This document shows, piece by piece, positions 14,986 to 23,243 of a DNA stretch of 64,000 bases. Both the position numbers and the translations under genes were made by a program. The notes under the pieces are model-generated. The model had not been told where the DNA came from and searched no databases. It saw only the letters and a list, made by a program, of their open reading frames with translations. The stretch comes from JAUYMM01 sp049301455 (GTDB lineage: Bacteria > Patescibacteriota > Microgenomatia > UBA8517): NCBI GenBank assembly GCA_049301455.1, contig JBAQKY010000029.1, forward strand, positions 1 through 64,000, in the 5' to 3' direction. Each line of letters opens with the position of its first letter. Position 1 is the stretch's first letter.

Positions 14986-15676
14986 GACACAAAATACTTC
15001 TGTAATAAAACTCAATAATGTTCAAAAAACATATTTTTTAGGTGAGGATATTGTCCGTGCAGTTGACAGTGCAACGCTTGAAATTAAAAAGGGTGAATAT
15101 GCGAGTATACTTGGAACTTCTGGATCTGGTAAATCTACATTAATGCATATAATCGGTCTTCTTGATAGACCGACTTCTGGTCAGATCTTAATAAATAACA
15201 AAGACATATCAAAGTTGAGTGATGATGAACTTTCAATACTAAGAAATACTTTTGTCGGCTTTGTTTTTCAACAATTTAATTTAATAAATAAACTTACAGT
15301 TCTTGAAAATGTAGCTTTGCCTGCAAATTATTTTAAAGGAAAATTAAATTTTGATCCAATGAAAAAAGCTGCAGAGTTGTTAGAACAATTTGGCATGGGA
15401 AAGAGATTAAATTTCTATCCTAATAAAATATCAGGTGGACAACAGCAAAGAGTTGCAATTGCACGATCATTAATTATGTCACCTGATTTAATTCTGGCTG
15501 ATGAACCAACTGGAAATTTGGATAGTAAAACTGGGGACGAGATATTAGATATATTAGAAGACTTAAACAAAAAAACTGGGGTTACAGTAATAATTGTTAC
15601 ACATGAGAAGGAAGTTGCAGATAGAACAAATAGGAAAATATATATTAAGGACGGAAAGGTAGTTAATAAATATTGA
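14978..15676 (+). CDS. MacB/LolD-type ABC transporter ATPase
   Basis: 232 residues. A single nucleotide-binding domain with Walker A GTSGSGKST (about residues 45-53), Q-loop VFQQFNL, signature ISGGQQQR, Walker B LILADEPTGNLD and the H-loop VTHE. The sequence pattern is of the MacB/LolD/FtsE class that pairs with FtsX-like permeases, and the next gene is one. It powers mechanotransmission rather than substrate passage through the membrane in known members. Confidence 0.92.
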   Translation: MTKTQNTSVIKLNNVQKTYFLGEDIVRAVDSATLEIKKGEYASILGTSGSGKSTLMHIIGLLDRPTSGQILINNKDISKLSDDELSILRNTFVGFVFQQFNLINKLTVLENVALPANYFKGKLNFDPMKKAAELLEQFGMGKRLNFYPNKISGGQQQRVAIARSLIMSPDLILADEPTGNLDSKTGDEILDILEDLNKKTGVTVIIVTHEKEVADRTNRKIYIKDGKVVNKY

Positions 15677-15697
15677 TATCAATGATTACATTATAAT

Positions 15698-16903
15698 ATG
15701 CAAACATATATGAATTTAGTTAAAGCGTCATTTGATGACTTTAAGAGAAATAAAATTAGAACATTTTTAACTTCACTTGGAATAATGGTTGGGGTTTTAT
15801 CTGTTGTCCTGTTAATTGCTTTAGGACTAGGACTTAAAAATTATATTCAAGGTCAGTTTGAGAGCTTAGGTGCAAATTTATTAATTGTTTTTCCTGGTAG
15901 CGTTTTCTCTGATGATAGTGGAGCAGGAGGTAATTTTGGTGCAGGTTTTGCAGGTGGAGCAAGTTTTGATGAAAAAGATGTCAGGACATTAAAGAAAGTT
16001 CCAGATGTAAAATATGTAGTTCCATTATTTTCAAAAAGCATGGCGCTATCAAGTGGAAAAGAAAAAAAGCTAGGATCTGTTAATGGAAGCAGTGAAGAAG
16101 CATTTGAAGTTATGAATGTTGAAATTGAAGAAGGTCGAGCTTTTGGAAAAGGTGATGTGCTTGGAAAATCAAAGAAAGCAGTAATAGGATATACAATGGC
16201 CGAGAAATTATTTATTGATCCGAAACTGGCAATTGGAAAAACTGTTAAGGCAAACGATGTAAGATTTGAAATTGTTGGTCTGGCAAAGAAAAAAGGAGAT
16301 AGGCAAATGGATGATGGAATATTTGTTCCCTACACTGCAACTTTTGGAACATTAAATCCTGACAAAACATTTTTTACTATTTATATTGGTACAGTTTCTG
16401 AAGATACAATAGCAACAGTTAAAATTGCAGCCAAAGAAGCATTGCTTAAAAGATACAACGAAGACGATTTTTCAGTAACTGAACAATCACAAATTCTTTC
16501 ATCGGTTAATCAGATATTTGGAATAATTAATACAATACTTGTTGCTATTGGTTCAATTTCACTTTTTGTTGGAGGAATTGGAATTATGAATATCATGTAT
16601 TCAACAGTTACAGAAAGAACAAAAGAAATTGGAATTAGACGTGCAATTGGAGCAACTGAAAAAGATATACTTTCAATGTTTTTAACTGAGTCGGTTGTGC
16701 TCTCACTTCTTGGTGGAGTAGTTGGTTTGATTCTTTCTGCAATAATTGTTTGGGGTATTAGATTTTTCTTCCCAGCAAGTTTAAATTTGGTGGCAGTAAT
16801 AGTAGCAATAGTTGTTTCTTCTGGAATTGGAATTTTATTTGGAGTTTTCCCTGCAAGACGTGCTGCAAAACTATCCCCAATTGAAGCTATTAGGTATGAG
16901 TAG
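15698..16903 (+). CDS. MacB-type ABC transporter permease (FtsX domain)
   Basis: 401 residues. One N-terminal membrane segment (about 20-45), a large extracytoplasmic MacB core domain (about 50-270), then three segments of the FtsX domain with GGIGIMNIMYSTVTERTKEIGIRRAIGAT, the family hallmark. The periplasmic domain starts with a glycine-rich stretch (SGAGGNFGAGFAGGASF) that looks like a flexible linker. An in-frame ATG four codons later could also be used. It works with the two preceding genes. Confidence 0.92.
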   Translation: MQTYMNLVKASFDDFKRNKIRTFLTSLGIMVGVLSVVLLIALGLGLKNYIQGQFESLGANLLIVFPGSVFSDDSGAGGNFGAGFAGGASFDEKDVRTLKKVPDVKYVVPLFSKSMALSSGKEKKLGSVNGSSEEAFEVMNVEIEEGRAFGKGDVLGKSKKAVIGYTMAEKLFIDPKLAIGKTVKANDVRFEIVGLAKKKGDRQMDDGIFVPYTATFGTLNPDKTFFTIYIGTVSEDTIATVKIAAKEALLKRYNEDDFSVTEQSQILSSVNQIFGIINTILVAIGSISLFVGGIGIMNIMYSTVTERTKEIGIRRAIGATEKDILSMFLTESVVLSLLGGVVGLILSAIIVWGIRFFFPASLNLVAVIVAIVVSSGIGILFGVFPARRAAKLSPIEAIRYE

Positions 16904-16912
16904 TGATATAAT
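16904..16912 (+). promoter_or_regulatory. extended -10 element placing the cupin start at 16920
   Basis: TGA-TATAAT at 16904-16912 overlaps the end of the permease gene. The hexamer ends 7 nt before the ATG at 16920, so transcription should begin at or next to the start codon. This argues against longer upstream starts and for a leaderless message. Confidence 0.55.
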
Positions 16913-16919
16913 TATAAAC

Positions 16920-17267
16920 ATGTTTTCAAAGACTAATTTAAACGACATCCAAATTGAAGGAACATCACATACTTCAGGTTCTAGAAAAATGATAGTTTCT
17001 AAAGATCAAACAACTTCAAAATATTTTGAAGCAATGACTTATGGCTACCTCCCCGCCGGAGTTAAATGGGAAATGCACGATCATACAAATATTATTGAAA
17101 TATGTATTGTTACAAAAGGAAATGGGATTATAAAAGATGCGGAGGGAAAAATTGAAGAATATAAAATAGGTGATAGATTTATATTTCCGTCGAATACAAA
17201 GCATGAAATAGAAAACAACTCTGATAGTGACTCAGAATTTTATTTGATAAGATTTCAAGACCAGTAA
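16920..17267 (+). CDS. cupin-fold protein
   Basis: 115 residues from the ATG at 16920. Longer in-frame starts exist upstream but run into the permease gene and precede the -10 element. The cupin motifs are visible: MTYGYLPAGVKWEMHDHTNIIEICIVTKG (His-rich metal motif, HDH then E) and YKIGDRFIFPSNTKHEIEN (second motif with His). Small stand-alone cupins may bind a metal and act as isomerases, sugar-binding proteins or sensors; the substrate cannot be read here. Confidence 0.82.
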   Translation: MFSKTNLNDIQIEGTSHTSGSRKMIVSKDQTTSKYFEAMTYGYLPAGVKWEMHDHTNIIEICIVTKGNGIIKDAEGKIEEYKIGDRFIFPSNTKHEIENNSDSDSEFYLIRFQDQ

Positions 17268-17316
17268 TTTTCCCCACTTGCATTTGGTATAACTTCGTAT
17301 TATTGTGTAATTACAA

Positions 17317-18405
17317 ATGGCAAAGAAAAAGAATGAAACAGTTGAGGCTCCAGTAAAACAAGAAGGTGCTAGTCAAAAACTTCAAGCAATTAAACTTGCA
17401 ATGGAACAGATTGATAAACAATATGGAAAAGGTTCTATTATGCGTCTTGGGGGTAATGCAGATAAAATGGCACAAATTGAAGTTATTCCAACTGGTGCAA
17501 TTGCACTTGATTTGGCATTAGGTGTTGGAGGTTTTCCAAGAGGAAGAATAATTGAAGTCTATGGTCCAGAAGCATCAGGTAAAACAACCTTAGCATTATC
17601 TGTAATTGCTCAAGCTCAGAAAAAAGGTGGTCAATGTGCATTCATTGATGCAGAACATGCATTGGATCCTGTAAGAGCACAAATCATTGGTGTTAATCTT
17701 GACGATCTACTTCTCTCTCAACCAGACACAGGTGAACAGGCTTTGGAAATTACAGAAACATTAATAAGATCAGGAGCAATGGATGTAATTGTTGTTGACT
17801 CAGTAGCAGCCCTTGTCCCACGAGCAGAGCTTGAAGGTGAGATGGGAGACTCTGTTATGGGTATGCAAGCAAGACTTATGTCACAAGCTCTTCGTAAATT
17901 AACTGGTGCAATTAGTAAATCAAAAACTGTTCTTATCTTTACTAATCAATTAAGACAAAAAATTGGAGTCATGTTTGGAAATCCTGAAACAACCCCTGGT
18001 GGTCTAGCACTTAAGTTTTATTCATCAGTCAGACTTGATATTAGAAGAATTGAATCACTAAAAGGTGAAAATGATTTAATCATTGGATCGCGTGTTCGTG
18101 TCAGAGTAGTTAAAAATAAAGTAGCTCCTCCACTTCGAGTTGCAGAATTTGACATTATGAATGAAGATGGAATAAGTAGAGCGGGCAATTTGTTAGATGT
18201 CTCTGTAGAGCTTGGTATCTTAACAAAATCTGGATCATTCTTTAACTATGATGGAAAAGTTATTGCACAAGGCAGAGAAGGATCAAAGTTATATATAAGA
18301 GAAAATCCAAAGTTTGCAGACGAACTTGAAAAGAAAATTAGAGAGTTATCAGTTTCAGGGAAAAAACTTCCAACTGAAATTGGTGAAGATACAAAAGAGG
18401 ACTAA
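17317..18405 (+). CDS. recA: recombinase RecA
   Basis: 362 residues. Forms ATP-dependent filaments on single-stranded DNA for strand exchange and SOS signalling. Walker A GPEASGKTT, the conserved MRLGG near residue 43, DAEHALDP, VVDSVAALVPRAELEGEMGD with loop L1, and FTNQLRQKIGVMFGNPETTPGG (loop L2). A possible promoter is TTGGTA (17284-17289), 16 nt, TGTAAT (17306-17311), ending 5 nt before the ATG. I see no LexA box. Its regulator gene recX follows 14 nt later. Confidence 0.97.
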   Translation: MAKKKNETVEAPVKQEGASQKLQAIKLAMEQIDKQYGKGSIMRLGGNADKMAQIEVIPTGAIALDLALGVGGFPRGRIIEVYGPEASGKTTLALSVIAQAQKKGGQCAFIDAEHALDPVRAQIIGVNLDDLLLSQPDTGEQALEITETLIRSGAMDVIVVDSVAALVPRAELEGEMGDSVMGMQARLMSQALRKLTGAISKSKTVLIFTNQLRQKIGVMFGNPETTPGGLALKFYSSVRLDIRRIESLKGENDLIIGSRVRVRVVKNKVAPPLRVAEFDIMNEDGISRAGNLLDVSVELGILTKSGSFFNYDGKVIAQGREGSKLYIRENPKFADELEKKIRELSVSGKKLPTEIGEDTKED

Positions 18406-18407
18406 TA

Positions 18408-18413
18408 TATAAT
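18408..18413 (+). promoter_or_regulatory. -10 element 6 nt before the recX start
   Basis: TATAAT at 18408-18413 overlaps the end of recA (stop at 18403-18405 lies just before) and ends 6 nt before the recX ATG. No good -35 is visible. It fits the leaderless spacing seen at other genes, so recX may have its own transcript in addition to read-through from recA. Confidence 0.4.
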
Positions 18414-18419
18414 TGGTAT

Positions 18420-19037
18420 ATGCCAATTATCACTTCTATTAAAGCTCAAAAGAATCAGAAAAGAGTTAATATTTATTTAGATAATTCATTTGGTTTTGGT
18501 TTAGATTTAGAAAACTTCATGAAACTTCAACTGAAGGTTAATCAAGAATTAACCGAAGAAGAAAAAAATGAAATTATTAAAAAAGGAGAATTACAAAAAA
18601 GCTTTGATAAAACATTAAGATTTGTAATGACTAGACCTAGAAGTTTTAAAGAAGTAAAAGATTACTTTAAAAGAAAAGAAATTGATAACTCACTTCATCA
18701 AAATATTTTGGAAAGACTCGAAAAATTAGAATTATTAGACGATCAAAAATTTGCAAAATGGTGGGTGGAACAAAGATTAGAGTTTAAACATAAATCGAAA
18801 AAAGATATAACTTTTGAATTAAGGCAAAAAGGAGTTGATACAAACATAATTAAAAATGTATTGGATGATAGTGAAATTGATGAATTAAAAATCGCAAAAG
18901 AGTTAATTGCAAAAAAAGAATATAGATGGAAAAGATATGAAGAAAATGAAAGAAAACAAAAAATTACACAATATCTTGCAGGAAAAGGTTTCAGTTGGGA
19001 CATAATATCTCAGGCTGTTGATATAACCAGTGAATGA
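18420..19037 (+). CDS. recX: regulatory protein RecX
   Basis: 205 residues, mostly helical. RecX caps RecA filaments and limits recombination. The three-helix repeats are seen as FVMTRPRSFKEVKDYFKRK, LERLEKLELLDDQKFAKWWVEQR and LRQKGVDTNIIKNVLDD, with a fourth repeat near the end (YLAGKGFSWDIISQAV). The N-terminal beta region (1-55) has VNIYLDNSFGFGLDLENFMKL. Adjacent to recA as in most bacteria. Confidence 0.9.
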   Translation: MPIITSIKAQKNQKRVNIYLDNSFGFGLDLENFMKLQLKVNQELTEEEKNEIIKKGELQKSFDKTLRFVMTRPRSFKEVKDYFKRKEIDNSLHQNILERLEKLELLDDQKFAKWWVEQRLEFKHKSKKDITFELRQKGVDTNIIKNVLDDSEIDELKIAKELIAKKEYRWKRYEENERKQKITQYLAGKGFSWDIISQAVDITSE

Positions 19038-19046
19038 AGATATAAT
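19018..19046 (+). promoter_or_regulatory. strong sigma70-type promoter of rny
   Basis: TTGATA at 19018-19023 and TATAAT at 19041-19046, spacer 17 nt, overlapping the last codons of recX. The predicted start is near 19053, which places a Shine-Dalgarno (AGGAG, 19053-19057) at the very 5' end of the RNA, in front of a 13-codon leader ORF. Confidence 0.7.
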
Positions 19047-19066
19047 ATACTTAGGAGATAACAAAA

Positions 19067-19108
19067 ATGAAAATTAAACTCCAGTTAATTTATGGCTACA
19101 CAAACTGA
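19067..19108 (+). CDS. 13-residue leader ORF overlapping the rny start
   Basis: MKIKLQLIYGYTN, with TGA at 19106-19108. It has AGGAG 9 nt upstream and a strong promoter, while the rny ATG (19092, another frame) has no Shine-Dalgarno. The ORF ends 14 nt inside rny, so ribosomes finishing it could re-initiate on rny. A leader peptide or coupling role is inferred; it may simply be chance. Confidence 0.4.
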   Translation: MKIKLQLIYGYTN

Positions 19109-20255
19109 TTACATTAAAAAGCTAGAACTAGTTTCTAAAATGACTACTGAGGAAGCAAAGAAGATGCTCCTTGATGAAGTACAAAGAGATTTAACCTCTG
19201 AAATTGCAAAAAGAATTAGACAAGCAGAAGAAAGAGTAAAATTAGAAGCTGCTGAAAAAGCTAGAGAAATCTTAGCAGACGCGTTAAAGCATGGTGTTAC
19301 AGCTTTTGTTGCAGAATATACAGTCTCCTCAATCATAGTTCCAAATGAAGAAGTAAAAGGAAGAATCATTGGTGGAGAAGGAAGAAACATTAGAGCCTTT
19401 GAGAAAGATGCTGGTGTTGAAATTATTATTGACGATACAAATGAAATTAGAATTTCTAGCTTTGATGCAATTAGACGTGAAGTTGCAAAGAGAGCTTTGG
19501 AAATCCTTGTTAAAGACTCAAGAATTCAACCATCAAGAATAGAAGAAGTTCTAAAATTGACTCGTGCAAATTTGGAAGATGTTCTTTTGGAAGAAGGTAA
19601 AAAGATTTCGGAAGAATGTGGAATATTTAACCTTCCAGTTGATCTTTTGAAGTTAATTGGAAAGTTTAAATTCAGAACTTCATATGGTCAAAATTTGGCC
19701 CATCACACAATTGAAGAAACAAAGATGGGTGTCGCCATTGCTCAAGAAATTGGAGCAAATGTAGAAATAGTTAGACTTGGATGTTTACTCCATGACATTG
19801 GTAAAGTTGTAACTGACGAAGAAGGAAATCACATTGATGTTGGTGTCATGACTGCAAAGAAATTTGGAATTGTTAAAGAAGCTGTCAATATTATTGCAGA
19901 ACATCATGAAGACAAACCATTCTCATCAATTGAAAGTTATATCTGTTGGATTTCTGATGCTGCATCAGGATCAAGACCAGGAGCAAGATATGAACCACAC
20001 GAGGGTTATGTTAAAAGAATGGATAAAATTGAAGAAATTGTTAAAGGTTTTGATGGAGTTGAAACTGCATATGCCTTCCAAGCTGGACGTGACGTGCGTG
20101 TTTTTGTTGATCCAAATGAAGTTGATGATGACAAGTTAACAATTTTAGTTCATGATATAGCTAGAAAGCTTGAAAAAGAAGCAGAATATGCAGGTCAAAT
20201 AAAAGTAACTGCAGTCAGAGAAGTTAGAGCAGTTGACACAACCAAAGCTAAATAG
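19092..20255 (+). CDS. rny: ribonuclease Y, without the N-terminal membrane anchor
   Basis: 387 residues against about 510-520 in typical RNase Y. The endoribonuclease starts mRNA decay. The KH domain is clear (IIVPNEEVKGRIIGGEGRNIRAFE, near residue 80), as is the HD domain (HHTIEE and LLHDIGK, metal-binding His-Asp near residue 235) and the C-terminal YAFQAGRDVRVFV block. The usual N-terminal transmembrane helix and most of the long coiled coil are missing; only about 70 helical, charged residues precede KH. It is therefore predicted to be cytosolic. Confidence 0.92.
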   Translation: MATQTDYIKKLELVSKMTTEEAKKMLLDEVQRDLTSEIAKRIRQAEERVKLEAAEKAREILADALKHGVTAFVAEYTVSSIIVPNEEVKGRIIGGEGRNIRAFEKDAGVEIIIDDTNEIRISSFDAIRREVAKRALEILVKDSRIQPSRIEEVLKLTRANLEDVLLEEGKKISEECGIFNLPVDLLKLIGKFKFRTSYGQNLAHHTIEETKMGVAIAQEIGANVEIVRLGCLLHDIGKVVTDEEGNHIDVGVMTAKKFGIVKEAVNIIAEHHEDKPFSSIESYICWISDAASGSRPGARYEPHEGYVKRMDKIEEIVKGFDGVETAYAFQAGRDVRVFVDPNEVDDDKLTILVHDIARKLEKEAEYAGQIKVTAVREVRAVDTTKAK

Positions 20256-20261
20256 TATATT
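20233..20261 (+). promoter_or_regulatory. promoter of the HU gene inside the rny end
   Basis: TTGACA at 20233-20238 (perfect consensus) and TATATT at 20256-20261 with a 17-nt spacer. It overlaps the final codons of rny. The predicted transcript starts near 20268 and has a leader of about 14 nt with no Shine-Dalgarno. Confidence 0.6.
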
Positions 20262-20281
20262 AAGCCTAACATTAATAATAT

Positions 20282-20557
20282 ATGACAAAAAGAGACATCG
20301 TTGAACTAGTTTCAAGAAAAGCTCATCTAACCAAGAAAGGTGCAGAAGAAGCAGTTGATGTTTTTTTAAGTGAAATTGGTAGAGTCCTCTCCAAAGGTGA
20401 AAAAGTAGTATTATCAGGTTTTGGAACATTCAGAGTTATCTCAATGAAGGGTAAAACTGTTAAAATTCCAAAGACAGATAAAATGGTAACAATTAAATCT
20501 CACAGAGCTCCAAAATTTACCCCAGGCAAAACACTCAAAAGACAAGTAGTCAGATAA
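20282..20557 (+). CDS. hup: HU-family DNA-binding protein
   Basis: 91 residues, normal length. The dimeric nucleoid protein bends DNA without sequence preference. Motifs: MTKRDIVELVSRKAHLTKKGAEEAVDVFLSEI for the helical base, VVLSGFGTFRVISMKGK before the beta arm, and KSHRAPKFTPGKTLKRQV at the end (family consensus xxxxxPxFKPGKxLKxxV). It could equally be called IHF-like; a single copy and no specificity evidence favour HU. Confidence 0.93.
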   Translation: MTKRDIVELVSRKAHLTKKGAEEAVDVFLSEIGRVLSKGEKVVLSGFGTFRVISMKGKTVKIPKTDKMVTIKSHRAPKFTPGKTLKRQVVR

Positions 20558-20593
20558 TTTATCACTGTTGGTATATAATTAGATATAATTTAT

Positions 20594-21604
20594 ATGGACA
20601 AAGCAATTATTGTTGATCATTTGTCGAAGCAGTTTAGTGTTAACGAATCTGGTACAAGCCTAAAAGGCGCTGTCACCTCATTATTTTCCAAACCAAATAA
20701 AAAAATAGTTAATGCTGTAAAAGATATTTCATTTACAATACAAAAAGGTGAGTTGGTTGGTTTTATTGGACCAAACGGTGCTGGTAAAACCACAACTATG
20801 AAAATGTTATCTGGTTTAATTTATCCCACATCTGGTTTTGTCTCAGTTTTAGACTTTGATCCATTTGGAAAATCCAAGGACTTCTTAAAACAAATTTCTT
20901 TGGTTATGGGACAAAAGAATCAGTTATGGTGGGACTTGCCAGTTATTAATTCCTTTGAATTCAATAAAGAAGTCTATGAAATCAAAGAAAAAGATTATAA
21001 GAAGAATTTGGACGATTTAGTTTCACTCCTTGGAGTCTCAAAATTTTTAAATACACAGGTAAGAAAGTTGTCACTTGGACAAAGAATGAAGATGGAACTT
21101 ATTGCAAGTCTTATATATAAACCAAAAGTTTTATTTTTAGATGAACCAACAATTGGACTTGATTTAGTTGCTCAACAAAATTTGAGAGATTTTATATATG
21201 AATACAATAAAAAGAACGAAGCAACTGTTCTACTAACATCACACAATATGAATGATTTATCCGATCTGGCCAGAAGAGTGATTATGATAAATGAAGGTGA
21301 GTTGATATTTGATGGTGCATTAGATGATATAACTGTTAAATTTGCTCAAGATAAAATGATAAAGGCAACGCTTTCAGACAATGTCGATCCGAAGAAAATG
21401 TCCGAAATAGGAGTTGTAAAAAAGTATGCGTATCCATATGTCTACATCTCTGTACCAAGGTCAACGGTGGCATTTGCAGCAGCAGAACTTCTACAAAAGT
21501 TTCCAGTGGTGGATATAAATATTGAGGAGCTACCAATCGAAGATGTAATAAGGATGGTTTTTAGCCAAAAAGACAATTTTCAAGGCGATTTGAATAAAAA
21601 GTGA
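20594..21604 (+). CDS. ABC-2 type exporter ATPase (COG4586-like)
   Basis: 336 residues. Walker A GPNGAGKTT, Q-loop VMGQKNQLWWDLP, signature LSLGQRMKMEL, Walker B LFLDEPTIGLD and H-loop SHNMND. The long insert before Walker A and the QKNQLWWDLP form are typical of the ATPase in three-gene systems with two six-helix ABC-2 permeases. The C-terminal 100 residues form a regulatory domain. Two permease genes follow, 12 nt away and then overlapping. TATAAT elements lie at 20574 and 20584. Confidence 0.92.
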   Translation: MDKAIIVDHLSKQFSVNESGTSLKGAVTSLFSKPNKKIVNAVKDISFTIQKGELVGFIGPNGAGKTTTMKMLSGLIYPTSGFVSVLDFDPFGKSKDFLKQISLVMGQKNQLWWDLPVINSFEFNKEVYEIKEKDYKKNLDDLVSLLGVSKFLNTQVRKLSLGQRMKMELIASLIYKPKVLFLDEPTIGLDLVAQQNLRDFIYEYNKKNEATVLLTSHNMNDLSDLARRVIMINEGELIFDGALDDITVKFAQDKMIKATLSDNVDPKKMSEIGVVKKYAYPYVYISVPRSTVAFAAAELLQKFPVVDINIEELPIEDVIRMVFSQKDNFQGDLNKK

Positions 21605-21616
21605 ATATATTAAATA

Positions 21617-22438
21617 ATGCAAAAGTACCTTTCAGTTATTAAAATTTCACTTGCTCAAGAGTTCGTGTATAAGCTTAACTTCATTATGTGGAGAGTTAGA
21701 AATATTATACAAATACTTGTTTTCTTTTTTCTCTGGACTGCAGTATTTGAAACACAAACAGATAATCTTGGAGTCGAAGTTTCATATTTTGGATATACAC
21801 AATCTTCAATTGTTGCGTACACATTTTTACTAATTTTAATTCGTTCGATTGTAATGGCAACAAAGTCGAATGATGTCTCAGGTTATATATCAAGCGGTGA
21901 GCTTTCAAATTATTTGGTTAAGCCAATCAGTTTCTTTAAATACTTGTTAGCAAGAGACGTTTCTGTAAAGTTTTTAAATATATTATTCTCTTTTTTTGAA
22001 ATTCTAATTTTATATTTAGTTCTTAAGCCAATTATATTTATTCAAACAAATCCTTATCAACTTATACTGTTTATTATAAGTTTATTAATTGCAGGATTTA
22101 TTTTCTTTTCGATTATGATGCTTTCAAGTTCTGCCCCTTTTTGGGTTCCAGAAATCGGTTGGGGCGTTCAATTTTTAGTTACTGTAATTTTTGTAGAGTT
22201 TTTGTCAGGTGCATTCTTTCCACTAGATGTTTTTCCTAAACCCCTATTCGAATTCTTAAAGTTAACACCATTTCCATATTTAGTTTTTATACCCATACAA
22301 ACATATCTGGGAAACCTGAATGTGTTTGAAACTGTTAAAAATTTAGTAATTGGTTTACTTTGGTCAGTTATCTTATGGTTAATAATGAATAAAGTTTGGA
22401 AGAAAGGATTAAAAATATATGAAGCAGTTGGTAGGTGA
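21617..22438 (+). CDS. ABC-2 type permease, first subunit (COG4587-like)
   Basis: 273 residues with about six membrane segments and few charges. The N-terminus reads YLSVIKISLAQEFVYKLNFIMWRVRNIIQILVFFFLW, and the LVKPISFFKYLLARDV loop is typical of this family. It is thought to pair with the next gene to form an asymmetric exporter driven by the preceding ATPase. Substrate unknown; relatives are annotated as drug or polysaccharide/lipid exporters on weak grounds. Confidence 0.85.
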   Translation: MQKYLSVIKISLAQEFVYKLNFIMWRVRNIIQILVFFFLWTAVFETQTDNLGVEVSYFGYTQSSIVAYTFLLILIRSIVMATKSNDVSGYISSGELSNYLVKPISFFKYLLARDVSVKFLNILFSFFEILILYLVLKPIIFIQTNPYQLILFIISLLIAGFIFFSIMMLSSSAPFWVPEIGWGVQFLVTVIFVEFLSGAFFPLDVFPKPLFEFLKLTPFPYLVFIPIQTYLGNLNVFETVKNLVIGLLWSVILWLIMNKVWKKGLKIYEAVGR

Positions 22439-23240
22439 TAAATATAAATTAAATAAAACAATAGGTTTTTATTTTAAAATCTGGATATTAATGGCAAAGA
22501 ACGCCATGCTGTCTTGGTTAAATAAAAGAGAGTCTGTTATTATTTTTGTTTTTGGAAAAGTCGTTCGATACTTTTTCTATTTTTCATTTTTATACTTATT
22601 GGTTACAAAAACCGATGGAATCGCAGGATTTTCTGCTAACCAAGCATTATTTTTTACAGCCACATACTCATTGATTGACACAATTGGTCAATTTCTGTTT
22701 AGAAGTGTGTATACATTTAAACAACAAGTAGTGACAGGAGATTTCGATCTTGTGCTGCTCAAACCAATTAATCCATTATTTAGGACAATTGCGGGTGGAC
22801 CTGACTTGATGGATTTAATTACAATTCCTCCAATTATTGCTATTACATTTTATTTCGGTTCACTTCTTGATCCATCATTTGTAAATGTATTGATTTATCT
22901 TTTACTTATAATAAATGGTTTATTAATTTCAATGTCTATCCATATCTTTGTAGTTTCATTAGGTATAATTACTGTTACTGTTGACCATCTGATTATGATT
23001 TTTAGAGATTTTTCATCAATGGGTAGATTTCCAATTGATATATATAAACAACCATTAAAAGGCTTTCTAACTTTTATAGTTCCTGTTGGCATGATGTTCA
23101 CTGTACCTAGCAAAGCGTTAATGGGTTTGGTAAGTCCAGTCGGAATTTTGTTGAGTTTGGTTTTTGGAGTTTTATTTTTTATTTCCTCTCTCCGATTTTG
23201 GCAATTTGCTTTAAGGAAGTATACTAGCGCAAGTAGTTAA
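22419..23240 (+). CDS. ABC-2 type permease, second subunit (COG3694-like)
   Basis: 273 residues, about six membrane segments. Begins with the amphipathic KTIGFYFKIWILMAKNAMLSWLNKRES and contains GDFDLVLLKPINPLFR, the match to the LVKPIS loop of its partner, and VDHLIMIFRDFSSMGRFPIDIY. The start overlaps the first permease gene by 20 nt. With the two preceding genes it makes one exporter operon. Confidence 0.85.
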   Translation: MKQLVGDKYKLNKTIGFYFKIWILMAKNAMLSWLNKRESVIIFVFGKVVRYFFYFSFLYLLVTKTDGIAGFSANQALFFTATYSLIDTIGQFLFRSVYTFKQQVVTGDFDLVLLKPINPLFRTIAGGPDLMDLITIPPIIAITFYFGSLLDPSFVNVLIYLLLIINGLLISMSIHIFVVSLGIITVTVDHLIMIFRDFSSMGRFPIDIYKQPLKGFLTFIVPVGMMFTVPSKALMGLVSPVGILLSLVFGVLFFISSLRFWQFALRKYTSASS

Positions 23241-23243
23241 TAT

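Noticed and set aside
15691..15700. TATAAT directly before the ATG of the MacB permease
   Set aside because: The hexamer ends at the start codon, so an RNA starting 7 nt later would miss it. It could only serve an internal ATG at 15710; operon read-through is simpler.
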